Origin: MWBF01 sp040772005
GTDB lineage: Bacteria > Chloroflexota > Anaerolineae > CG2-30-64-16
Length of the DNA stretch: 64,000 bases
NCBI GenBank assembly: GCA_040772005.1
Contig: JAXGYZ010000010.1
Coordinates: 124,001 to 188,000, forward strand
Direction of reading: 5' to 3'
Both the position numbers and the translations under genes were made by a program. How positions within the stretch are numbered: position 1 is the first letter of the stretch; the number at the start of each line of letters is the position of its first letter. Below, piece after piece: positions 34,406 to 42,478 of this stretch. The notes beneath the pieces are model-generated. The model saw only the letters and a program-made list of their open reading frames with translations. It had not been told where the DNA came from and made no database searches.

Positions 34406-36421
34406 TTGAGTGTAGCTGATTCAGGCGCGAGGCCGCAGGCTCCCCTGGTTGGGGCAGCGCGCCGCGCCCTGTCACCGGCCGTGCTCCTGGTCTGTCTATT
34501 GACCGCCCTCTGGATTGCGTTCTTCGCCTGGTCCGCGGTGATGCGCCATGCGATGTTCCGCTCCAGTGCAATGGACCTGGGCTACATGACCCAGGCCGCG
34601 TGGAATACCTTGCACGGCCGGATCATGGAGTTCTCGACCTATGAGGGTGTCCGGATTGACCTGCCGCTCGACCAGTTCAGCCGCACCGACCATCTGTTGG
34701 GCTACCATGTCGAGCTGGTGTTGATCCCGATCTCCCTGCTTCTGCTTGTCTGGCGCGATCCGGCTGCGCTCCTGGTCTTGCAGGCGCTCTTCGTTGGCCT
34801 GGGCGCGCTGCCGGCGTTTGGCCTGGCGCGGCGGCGGCTGGGCAGCGAGTATGCAGGCGTGGTATTCGCGTGCGCTTACCTCCTGGCGCCGGCGCTCAAC
34901 GGCGCGGTGCTCTCGGATTTCCATCCCGTCGCGCTGACGGCCAGCCTGTTGCTCCTGGCCTTCTATTGCCTCGAAACCAGCCGGCGCGGCGCTTTCGTAA
35001 TTGCTATTCTCTTGGCGCTGGCTGCGAAGGAGGAGATTTCGGCGCTGGTCTTCATGACGGGGCTCTATGTTTTCCTCTGGCGAGGTGAGCGGCGGCTCGG
35101 CGCTTTGACCGCAGCGATGGGGTTGGCCTGGTTCATCGTGGCAACCCGGCTGATCATGCCGCACTTCAGCGGCCTGGCACAGTCACCGTTCCTTGCGCGC
35201 GCTGCCGTGTTCGGCCCGAATCTGCGTGAGACGCTAGATGCAGCCTTGGTGCAGCCGGGCCTGGTGGTGAGCTGGCTCTGGCGACCCGAGATTCGGGCCT
35301 ACCTTGGCGGGCTGCTGGCGACGGGCGGCTTCCTTTCGCTCTTCAGTCCCCAGGTATTGCTATTGGCGGCCCCGGTGCTGGCGCTGAACATCTTCAGCCA
35401 GTGGAGCTGGACTTATTCGGAAGGCGCGCACTATTCGGCCTCGCTGATCCCCTTCATCATCGTCTCGGCGGTTTATGGCGTCGCATTCCTGGCCGACCGG
35501 GTTGAGCGGGGGGGCCTTATGCCGCGCCGGTCGGCAGTCGTTATATTGAGCGGCGCTGTGCTGGCAATCAGCCTAATCCATCACTGGCAGCTCGGCTTGA
35601 CGCCGCTCGGTCGCAGCTTTCAGTGGCCGCAGCTAACCGCGCACCATCGCCTGGCTGCTGAGTTCATTGCGTTGATCCCGCCTGACGCCGCCGTATCGGC
35701 CCAGGCGAATCTCTATCCACACATCGCGCTCCGGCGCAAAGCGTACCTGTTTCCCGCGGTCAACGACGCGGAGTTCATATTCCTGGATGTGACCAGCCAG
35801 ACTTACCCTCTGGATGTCCCGGAACTAAGGACCGAGGTCCACAATTTGCTCGATGTCGGTGGGTTTGGTGTCTGGCGAGCGCAGGACGGGTATCTTCTGC
35901 TGCGACGTGGCCTGCCGCCGGGATGGGAGCAGTTGGAGACCGAGGCGTTCCTATCCTTTGCCCGCCAGCCCGTCCCGACGGAAGCCGAGCGAGTGTACTA
36001 TCGGTTTGGCGATGTGCTGGAACTGGTCGGCTATCAGTTCGATGTTCACAATGTGGTGACGACGGGGCAACCCCCCGCCACAGTCATTACCTATTGGCGG
36101 CCTCTGCGGGCGCTGCGCGATGGCTACGAGGTGGCGTTCTTTTTTACACGGGAGGATGGGGCGGTGGTGGGTGAGTACACCGATCCAGTGGCGACCACAG
36201 CCTGGTATCCCAGCTCGATGTGGCGGACCGGAGAGACGGTGCGGCTCGAAACGCTGGTGCTCGAAGTCGGCCGCAGGCGCTGCGCGCTTGTCGCCCTGGT
36301 CAAACCCTGGGGCGATCCCGATCAACCGGCCGACCGGGTGGCCCCGGTCGTAGGCCCAGCAGGCGGTACCCTTGAGATCCTCCAGGCAGGAACGTTGCTG
36401 GAGCTCGTGTTGCGGCCATGA
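34406..36421 (+). CDS. DUF2079-family multi-pass membrane protein
   Basis: 671 residues from TTG 34406, which has AGGAG 8 nt upstream; the frame is open back to 34370 without a site. About nine to ten TM helices lie in the first 400 residues. DUF2079 hallmarks are seen: the early loop SSAMDLGYMTQAAWNTLHGR and EFSTYEGVRIDLPLDQFS, FHPVALTASLLLLAFYCLE, AAKEEISALVFMTGLY, and a soluble C-terminal domain (about 430-671). The fold resembles GT-C glycosyltransferases or polyprenyl-phosphate-sugar users, with acidic residues in the first loop, but biochemical function is not established. The following radical-SAM and glycosyltransferase genes suggest glycan or glycolipid modification. Confidence 0.8.
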   Translation: MSVADSGARPQAPLVGAARRALSPAVLLVCLLTALWIAFFAWSAVMRHAMFRSSAMDLGYMTQAAWNTLHGRIMEFSTYEGVRIDLPLDQFSRTDHLLGYHVELVLIPISLLLLVWRDPAALLVLQALFVGLGALPAFGLARRRLGSEYAGVVFACAYLLAPALNGAVLSDFHPVALTASLLLLAFYCLETSRRGAFVIAILLALAAKEEISALVFMTGLYVFLWRGERRLGALTAAMGLAWFIVATRLIMPHFSGLAQSPFLARAAVFGPNLRETLDAALVQPGLVVSWLWRPEIRAYLGGLLATGGFLSLFSPQVLLLAAPVLALNIFSQWSWTYSEGAHYSASLIPFIIVSAVYGVAFLADRVERGGLMPRRSAVVILSGAVLAISLIHHWQLGLTPLGRSFQWPQLTAHHRLAAEFIALIPPDAAVSAQANLYPHIALRRKAYLFPAVNDAEFIFLDVTSQTYPLDVPELRTEVHNLLDVGGFGVWRAQDGYLLLRRGLPPGWEQLETEAFLSFARQPVPTEAERVYYRFGDVLELVGYQFDVHNVVTTGQPPATVITYWRPLRALRDGYEVAFFFTREDGAVVGEYTDPVATTAWYPSSMWRTGETVRLETLVLEVGRRRCALVALVKPWGDPDQPADRVAPVVGPAGGTLEILQAGTLLELVLRP

Positions 36422-36465
36422 CACTCGTTGTTAACACGTTCGTAATATCTGACTGCGCAGACTCT

Positions 36466-36475
36466 GTGATACACT
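36466..36475 (+). promoter_or_regulatory. Possible extended -10 promoter before the radical-SAM cluster
   Basis: TGATACACT (36467-36475) is an extended -10, with no convincing -35. It lies in the 133-bp gap before the radical-SAM gene at 36555 and would give a leader of about 75 nt. Confidence 0.3.
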
Positions 36476-36554
36476 TGTATCCATCTCTGGGGGCGTACTG
36501 CCCGCTGCGCGGAGCCAGCCGTCGATCTGATTTTGCCAATCCGGTGCTATCAAG

Positions 36555-37679
36555 ATGAGTGAACCGATCCGGTTATTTGATCGTGCGTTGCCCCGGCAGG
36601 ACCTGTCGGAGATGCCAGAGCAGGCCTTCCTGCCGGATGCTTACCGCTTGCCCGACGGCGCCGTGCGCGGCGCGCGCATGGGTGCAATGCCGCGGATGGT
36701 GTTCGTCGAGGTCACGAACCGCTGCAACCTGCGCTGCGAGACGTGCCCGCGCACTTACTTCACCCGTGAACCCCTCAAGACGCTTACCTTTGCCGAGTTC
36801 CGTGCGATAGCGGACCAATTCCCTGCGATGCAGCGCTGCGCCCTGCACGGCATCGGCGAGCCGCTGCTCAATCGTGAACTGCCGGCGATGATCGCGTATC
36901 TCAAAGACCGTGGAGTTGAGGTGTTATTCAACTCCAACGGCACGCTCCTGACGCCGGCCTGGCAGGAGGCCCTGGCCCGCAGCGGGCTGGACCAGTATCG
37001 CTGTTCCATCGATGGCGCGCGGCGCGAGACGTATGCTCGCATCCGCGGCGCCGACTTGCTGGATAAAGTGGTGGCTGGGCTTGGCGGCCTGGTGCAGACT
37101 AAAGTTCGCTTGGGGCTATCGACACCGCAGATATCAATCTGGTGTGTGGCAACGCGCGAAAACATCGCAGAGCTGCCCGAGCTGGTGCGGATGGCGGCGG
37201 ATCTGGGTGTCCCCGAGGTCTACTTGCAGCGTATGGTCTTCTTCGCACAGGATGCCGGCCAGCAGTACGGGATGGCTCGGCAGGATCTGGCGATCTTCGA
37301 CTCGGCCCTGGGCCAGCAGGAGGCGATCGTCGCAGAATGTGAGGCGCTCAGCGCCCAACTGGGCATCGCCTTCCACGCGTCCGGCGGCCGCGATCTGCGG
37401 GGCAGCCTGGCCGCAAAGCGGTCGGCTGGAGATGCACCGTGGCGCGCCTGCATGCGTCCCTGGACGACCGCCTACGTCACGGCCAACGGCAACTGCCTGC
37501 CATGCTGCATCTCGCCTTTCTCAACGTCCAACTACGAGAGCCTGATCCTCGGCAACCTGTTCGAGCGGCCGTTTGCCGACATCTGGAACGAAACCGCCTA
37601 TGGCATGTTTCGGGAGCGCCTGTTGAGCGTCGACCCACATCCTGCCTGTGCAGGATGTGGCGTGTTGTGGAGCCTGTAA
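36555..37679 (+). CDS. Radical SAM/SPASM domain protein
   Basis: 374 residues. The [4Fe-4S]-SAM motif is CNLRCETC (Cys57, Cys61, Cys64), followed by the GIGEPLLN segment and LFNSNGTLL. The C-terminal SPASM region (ACMRPWTTAYVTANGNCLPC, ILGNLF, ACAGCGVL) should hold one auxiliary cluster. SPASM proteins modify peptides, sugars or nucleosides by radical chemistry. No small precursor-peptide gene is visible next to it, making a non-peptide substrate more likely. It heads a tightly spaced set of five genes (methyltransferase, second radical SAM, DUF2064, GT2). Confidence 0.88.
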   Translation: MSEPIRLFDRALPRQDLSEMPEQAFLPDAYRLPDGAVRGARMGAMPRMVFVEVTNRCNLRCETCPRTYFTREPLKTLTFAEFRAIADQFPAMQRCALHGIGEPLLNRELPAMIAYLKDRGVEVLFNSNGTLLTPAWQEALARSGLDQYRCSIDGARRETYARIRGADLLDKVVAGLGGLVQTKVRLGLSTPQISIWCVATRENIAELPELVRMAADLGVPEVYLQRMVFFAQDAGQQYGMARQDLAIFDSALGQQEAIVAECEALSAQLGIAFHASGGRDLRGSLAAKRSAGDAPWRACMRPWTTAYVTANGNCLPCCISPFSTSNYESLILGNLFERPFADIWNETAYGMFRERLLSVDPHPACAGCGVLWSL

Positions 37680-37694
37680 GCGAGGCGCAGATTC

Positions 37695-38507
37695 ATGCAA
37701 GCGCACAACGACCCCTGGTCTAATCCTTCCGGAGTCAGTGTTGAGGACGCGGCCCGCATGGCCGCGTTCCTGGAGGAGAGTGCCACCCGGCCCGACCAGG
37801 TCCAGGTCAACTTGGCGCTGCGCGATGTGCTGGCTCCCCGGCCCGGCGAGCGGGTGCTGGAGGTGGGATGCGGCAGCGGCGTCCTCTGCAGGCTGGTGGC
37901 GACGGGCCTGCTCCCCGGTGGTGAGATGGTGGGAGTGGATGTTGCGCCCGACATGATCGCGGCCGCGCGAAAGCTGGCCGGAGCGCAGGCAGGCGTTCGG
38001 TTCGAGGTGAGCGCCGGTGAAGCGCTGCCATCCAGGGATGAGACATTCGACGCCGCATTTGGTGCGCGGCTCCTTCTTCATGTGAAAGACCCAGTGAGTG
38101 TTGTTGTTGAGATGGCGCGTGTCGTCAAGCCGGGTGGCCGGGTCGTCCTGATGGACTGGGACTGGGAGACGATCGTCGTGACGCACCCCAACCGTGAGCT
38201 GACGCGGCGTGTGCTGCACTGGCGTTGCGACCATCACAGCGGCGACAACTGGAGTGGACGTCGTCTGCTGGACCACGCGTTGGATGCCCGCCTGCGCGAC
38301 GTGACCATCGTGCCCGTTACCACCATTGCCAGGAGTGAAACCGCGGCCCTGACCGGTTCCCTGTTTCGCGCGGCGGAGCGGGCGCGTGCAGACGACGCTA
38401 TCACGCTGGATGAGTACGCCCACTGGACCCGCGAGTTGCAGCAGCAGCTCAGTGAGGGACGCTTTCTGGCGGCCATCACCTACTTCATACTGCGAGGGTG
38501 GCGCTGA
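37695..38507 (+). CDS. Class I SAM-dependent methyltransferase
   Basis: 270 residues. Motif I is RVLEVGCGSG (53-62), the acidic residue at the end of strand 2 is VGVDVAPDMI, and motif III is VKPGGRVVLMDWDWE. It resembles small-molecule methyltransferases of the UbiE/menaquinone type. It is sandwiched between two radical-SAM genes, 15 nt after the first and 6 nt before the second, so it probably methylates the same intermediate. The conserved cysteine triad of arsenite methyltransferases is not evident, so an ArsM role is not supported. Confidence 0.87.
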   Translation: MQAHNDPWSNPSGVSVEDAARMAAFLEESATRPDQVQVNLALRDVLAPRPGERVLEVGCGSGVLCRLVATGLLPGGEMVGVDVAPDMIAAARKLAGAQAGVRFEVSAGEALPSRDETFDAAFGARLLLHVKDPVSVVVEMARVVKPGGRVVLMDWDWETIVVTHPNRELTRRVLHWRCDHHSGDNWSGRRLLDHALDARLRDVTIVPVTTIARSETAALTGSLFRAAERARADDAITLDEYAHWTRELQQQLSEGRFLAAITYFILRGWR

Positions 38508-38513
38508 TACCAT

Positions 38514-39506
38514 ATGGGTTACTCTGTCGGCATCGGCCTGACCAATGACTGCAATCTGAACTGTGCGCACTGCTACCGCGACACGGCACAGGTGAATCGC
38601 ATCAGCCTGGCCCAGATCAGGCAGCTATGCGAAGCCATTCCGGTGGATTCTCTGGGCATGGGCACCGGTGAGAACGCCTTGCATCCCCAGTTCGACGCGA
38701 TTGTCGAGTATCTGGCCAACCGCGGGGTGAAGCTCAGCATCGCATCCAATGGCTACAGCCTGACTGTGATGCCGGATGACGTGCTGCGGGCGTTCCATGA
38801 TGTCGAGGTCTCGATCGACTTTGCAACGGAGGCCGAGCAGGATACTCTTCGCGGCGCGGGCAACTGGGCTCTGGTGCATCGCGCCATCGAACGGTGCCAT
38901 AAGCTGGGCGTCGAGGTTTCCATCCTGGCGACCATGATGCGCACCAACTACGCTCAGATGGATCAGCTTGTCACGCTGGCGCGGCGCAACCAGACCAACC
39001 TGCGGGTGAACGCGTATCAGGCTGTGAAGACGGATGCGTACCGCCTGGCATATGACGAGTTCTGGGAGGGATATCGCCGGCTCTTTGGCGCAGGGATGGT
39101 CGTGTCGTGCAGCGAACCGGTGGTGCGGGCGGCCATGGGGCTGGGGGACGTCGTTTCACCTTGCGGACACCGCAGCATCCGATTCAACCCGCGCGGCCAG
39201 GTGATTCCGTGCGTGTATTGGCCGGTGGATGGCGTCGCACCGCCCACCATCGCTGACCTGGGAGAGCTGGAGACAGGCGTGTTTGATCTTCCAGCGTTTC
39301 AGGCTGCGCGTCTTGTGCCGTCCAGCGCGTCGGATTGCCGCTGTCGCGGCGGTTGCGCCTCGCGGCGCGCACTGAATGGCCGGCTGGACTGCCACGACGA
39401 TTACTGCCCCTGGGTGCGCGGGGAAGAGATCAATCTTGACTGGCGTGCTGCACCGGCCAAAGACCTGATGCGGAGCAGCAACGTCTGCACGACGGTGGTG
39501 GTGTGA
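38514..39506 (+). CDS. Radical SAM/SPASM domain protein, second
   Basis: 330 residues. The CNLNCAHC motif (Cys13, Cys17, Cys20) lies near the N-terminus, then GMGTGENALHPQFD and SIASNGYSL. The C-terminal half is cysteine-rich (SPCGHRSIRFNPRGQVIPCVY, DCRCRGGCASRR, DCHDDYCPW), consistent with two auxiliary clusters. The tail SSNVCTTVVV is unusual. It differs from the first radical-SAM protein in length and motif spacing, so the two probably catalyse different steps. The stop overlaps the next start codon (GTGA). Confidence 0.87.
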   Translation: MGYSVGIGLTNDCNLNCAHCYRDTAQVNRISLAQIRQLCEAIPVDSLGMGTGENALHPQFDAIVEYLANRGVKLSIASNGYSLTVMPDDVLRAFHDVEVSIDFATEAEQDTLRGAGNWALVHRAIERCHKLGVEVSILATMMRTNYAQMDQLVTLARRNQTNLRVNAYQAVKTDAYRLAYDEFWEGYRRLFGAGMVVSCSEPVVRAAMGLGDVVSPCGHRSIRFNPRGQVIPCVYWPVDGVAPPTIADLGELETGVFDLPAFQAARLVPSSASDCRCRGGCASRRALNGRLDCHDDYCPWVRGEEINLDWRAAPAKDLMRSSNVCTTVVV

Positions 39507-40198
39507 GCAGCTTCGATGCGCTCCTGGTGATTGCTAAGCAGCCGACGCCGGGCCAGACCAAGACGCGGCTCACTCCGTCGCTGTCCGCGGCCGCGGCTGC
39601 TGCCCTGTACGAGTGCTTCCTGGCAGATACGCTCGATCTCGTTCGCCGCATTCCGGGGGTAGATCATCTGGTGGCGTATCTGCCGGCGGAGGCACAGGCC
39701 TACTTCAGAGCGTTGGCGCCGGACTTCGGGCTGGTGTTGCAGGAAGGCGTGGGGTTGGGCGAACGGCTCGACAACGCGTTGACAGGTTGTCTGCGCGGGG
39801 GCTACGCACGAGCCGTCATCATGAACAGCGACGGCCCAACTCTGCCGCCGGCCTACCTGGTGCAGGCGTTTGCCGCGCTGCGCGACGGCGCGGAGGTCGT
39901 CCTGGGGCCGAGCGACGATGGCGGCTACTACCTGATCGGCGTCAGGCAGCCCGTGCCGCGGCTGTTGCGCGCAGTGCGGATGAGCACCCCGACCGTGCTG
40001 GCTGATACCCTGGCTCTGGCTGCCCAGGAAGGACTGCGCGTCGCACTGTTGCCGACCTGGTTCGATGTGGACGAAGCTGCCGACCTGGTGCGATTGGGCC
40101 GCGAGTTGTCGGGCGCCCCACCGGAAGTCGCGCCACGCACCCGTGCCTTCCTCGCGCAGCTCGCGGGGCCCCAGGAGCTCCGCTGCAGCGAGGTATAG
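39503..40198 (+). CDS. DUF2064/TIGR04282-type transferase
   Basis: 231 residues starting at GTG 39503, overlapping the previous stop. Hallmarks of the family: LLVIAKQPTPGQTKTRL at the N-terminus (nucleotide-binding loop of a GT-A/cobA-like fold), MNSDGPTLPPAYL with the DxP metal site, and GPSDDGGYYLIG. Members were named for arsenosugar biosynthesis clusters but are also frequent in clusters with GT2 and radical-SAM genes of unknown product. It most likely activates or transfers a sugar. The GT2 gene follows after 19 nt, a common pairing. Confidence 0.85.
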   Translation: MSSFDALLVIAKQPTPGQTKTRLTPSLSAAAAAALYECFLADTLDLVRRIPGVDHLVAYLPAEAQAYFRALAPDFGLVLQEGVGLGERLDNALTGCLRGGYARAVIMNSDGPTLPPAYLVQAFAALRDGAEVVLGPSDDGGYYLIGVRQPVPRLLRAVRMSTPTVLADTLALAAQEGLRVALLPTWFDVDEAADLVRLGRELSGAPPEVAPRTRAFLAQLAGPQELRCSEV

Positions 40199-40217
40199 AC
40201 TCACGCCTGAGCATCTC

Positions 40218-40940
40218 ATGCCTCACCCCATGCCCGATCTCCTGATGCCAGTTCGGCCCTGCGCGGTGGTAATCCCTGCCCTGAACGAAGCAGGCAACAT
40301 CCGCCTGTTGGTCGAGGAAGTGACACGCGTCGTCGACGCCCGGGTGATTGTCGTCGACAACGGCTCGACCGATGCCACGGCTGCCGAGGCCGCGGTTGCG
40401 GGCGCGCTGGTCGTAGATGAGCCGCGTCGGGGTTACGGTTATGCCTGCGCTGCGGGATTCCGGGCTGCCCTCGATCTGGGAAGCGAGGTCGTGGCGTTTC
40501 TGGATGGCGATTTCAGCTTCCTGCCCGATGAACTACCCGTGGTGCTGGCGCCTGTGTTGGAGGAGCGCGCGGACCTGTGCCTCGGGTCGCGCTGGCTCGG
40601 CCACATCGCACCGGGCGCCATGCCGCCGCAGCAGCGCTTTGGCAACTGGCTCACCGCCCGGCTGATGAATCGTCTGTACGGCCTGAAGCTCAGCGACCTG
40701 GGGCCGTTCCGCGCCATCCGGACCGACCTGCTGTCCACCCTGGATATGCAGGAAATGACATATGGCTGGCCGGCAGAGATGCTCGTCAAGGCGGCCCGCC
40801 GCGGCGCGCGGATCGTCGAAGTGCCGGTAAGCTACCACCGTCGCCGCGCGGGCCGCTCCAAGGTCAGCGGCACGCTGCGCGGCACGGTGCTGGCTGCGAG
40901 ATACATCCTGGGCGTAACGCTCCGCTACGCCCGAGAGTAA
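40218..40940 (+). CDS. Family 2 glycosyltransferase, dolichol-phosphate-mannose-synthase-like
   Basis: 240 residues from the ATG at 40218. The GT-A fold has VVIPALNEAGNI, VVDNGSTDAT and the metal-binding FLDGDFS. LGSRWLG and the RIVEVPVSYHRRRAGRSKVSG segment are typical of polyprenyl-phosphate glycosyltransferases. No TM helices are seen, so the enzyme is peripheral. It could produce the lipid-linked sugar used by the DUF2079 membrane protein at the start of this region. It is the last gene of the cluster and is convergent with gltD (28-bp gap, no hairpin seen). Confidence 0.88.
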   Translation: MPHPMPDLLMPVRPCAVVIPALNEAGNIRLLVEEVTRVVDARVIVVDNGSTDATAAEAAVAGALVVDEPRRGYGYACAAGFRAALDLGSEVVAFLDGDFSFLPDELPVVLAPVLEERADLCLGSRWLGHIAPGAMPPQQRFGNWLTARLMNRLYGLKLSDLGPFRAIRTDLLSTLDMQEMTYGWPAEMLVKAARRGARIVEVPVSYHRRRAGRSKVSGTLRGTVLAARYILGVTLRYARE

Positions 40941-40967
40941 TGGGCGCGGCTGCCCTCACGACTTCTT

Positions 40968-42452
40968 CTACGGCAACTGCGTCGCTCCCATCAGGAACCG
41001 GTCCACCTCGCGCGCCGCGCCGCGGCCCTCGTTGATCGCCCACACGACGAGGCTCTGCCCGCGGCGCATGTCGCCCGCGGCGAACACGCCCGGCACGCTC
41101 GTGGTAAACTTCCCGTACTCGGCCCGCACATTCGACCGCGCATCCTGGTCAAGCTGGAATTGCTCCACCAGCGTGCTCTCCGGCCCCAGGAAGCCCATCG
41201 CCAGCAGGACGAGCTGTGCAGGCCACCTCTGCTCCGTGCCCGGAATCTCCCGAGGGCTCGGCCGGCCGTTCACCTGCTCCCACTGCACGCGCACGGTGTG
41301 CACCTCGCGTACGTGGCCGCCCGCGTCGCCCACGAACCGCTTCGTGGTGATGGCGAATTCGCGCGGGTCCTGGCCGAACGTGTCGATCGCTTCCTCCTGC
41401 CCGTAATCCGTGCGGAAGGTGCGCGGCCATTCGGGCCAGGGGTTGTCCGCGGGCCGCACATCTGCCGGCCGGTTCATGATCTCGAGCTGCACGATGCCGG
41501 CGCAGCCGTGGCGCACGGACGTGCCCACGCAGTCGGTGCCGGTGTCGCCGCCGCCGATGACCACGACGTTCTTGTGCCGCGCCGAGATCCACGGTTCGCT
41601 CCCCGCCGCCGCTTCGCCCAGCAGGCTGCGGGTGTCCGCGCGCAGGAAGTCCACCGCGAAGTGGATGCCCTGGAGCTCCCGCCCCTCGACGGGCAGGTCG
41701 CGCGGCCGCGTCGCCCCGGCGCAGAGTACGATGGCGTCGTATGCCTCGCGCAGCTCCGCAGCCGCCACCGTCTTGCCGACCTCGGTGTTCGTGACGAACT
41801 CCACGCCCTCCGCGGCCATCAGCTCGACCCGCCGGCGGACGACGTCCTTGTCGAGCTTCATGTTGGGGATGCCGTACATCAGGAGCCCGCCGATGCGGTC
41901 GGCGCGCTCGAACACGGTCACCTCGTGGCCGGCCCGGTTGAGCTGGTCCGCGCACGCCAGGCCGGACGGCCCGGAGCCGACGACCGCCACGCGCTTTCCC
42001 GTGCGCTGGCTGGGCGGCTGCGGCCGGATCCAGCCCTCGGCAAAGCCGCGCTCGATGATGGCGTGCTCGATCTGTTTGACGGTCACTGCCTCCTCATGGA
42101 GTGAGAGGGTGCACGAGCCCTCGCACGGCGCGGGACACACGCGACCGGTGAACTCGGGGAAGTTGTTGGTGCGCAGCAGCCGCTTCAGCGCCTCCTCCCA
42201 GAGCCCCCGGTACACCAGGCTGTTCCACTCGGGGATCAGGTTGTTGACGGGGCAGCCGGACGCCATGCCGCTCAGCAGCGTGCCGGTGTGGCAGAAGGGG
42301 ATGCCGCAGCTCATGCAGCGGGCGGCCTGCGTGCGCAGCTTCTCCTCCGGCAGCGCCAGGTGCATCTCAAGATAGTCCAGCGTCCGCACGCTGGGCAGCC
42401 GGTCCGGCCCCAGCTCGCGGCTATATTCCATGAATCCGGTTGGCTTGCTCAT
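40968..42452 (-). CDS. gltD: Glutamate synthase small subunit
   Basis: 494 residues. The N-terminal Fe-S motif is CMSCGIPFC (Cys46, Cys49, Cys54), with further cysteines GCPVNN and RVCPAPCEGSC. The FAD site is VAVVGSGPSGLACADQL and the NADPH site VVVIGGGDTGTDCVG. The C-terminal FAD segment is VFAAGDMRRGQSLVVWAI. It supplies electrons from NADPH to GltB for conversion of 2-oxoglutarate plus glutamine to two glutamates. It starts 26 bp after the gltB stop in one operon. All family motifs are intact. Confidence 0.96.
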   Translation of the reverse strand: MSKPTGFMEYSRELGPDRLPSVRTLDYLEMHLALPEEKLRTQAARCMSCGIPFCHTGTLLSGMASGCPVNNLIPEWNSLVYRGLWEEALKRLLRTNNFPEFTGRVCPAPCEGSCTLSLHEEAVTVKQIEHAIIERGFAEGWIRPQPPSQRTGKRVAVVGSGPSGLACADQLNRAGHEVTVFERADRIGGLLMYGIPNMKLDKDVVRRRVELMAAEGVEFVTNTEVGKTVAAAELREAYDAIVLCAGATRPRDLPVEGRELQGIHFAVDFLRADTRSLLGEAAAGSEPWISARHKNVVVIGGGDTGTDCVGTSVRHGCAGIVQLEIMNRPADVRPADNPWPEWPRTFRTDYGQEEAIDTFGQDPREFAITTKRFVGDAGGHVREVHTVRVQWEQVNGRPSPREIPGTEQRWPAQLVLLAMGFLGPESTLVEQFQLDQDARSNVRAEYGKFTTSVPGVFAAGDMRRGQSLVVWAINEGRGAAREVDRFLMGATQLP

Positions 42453-42478
42453 ATGTTACCTCCGGTAAACCCGCCCCC

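Noticed and set aside
37695..40198. Arsenosugar biosynthesis assignment for the radical-SAM cluster
   Set aside because: Only the DUF2064 family name supports it; the methyltransferase lacks evident ArsM cysteines and the radical-SAM proteins do not show ArsS features that I can confirm.
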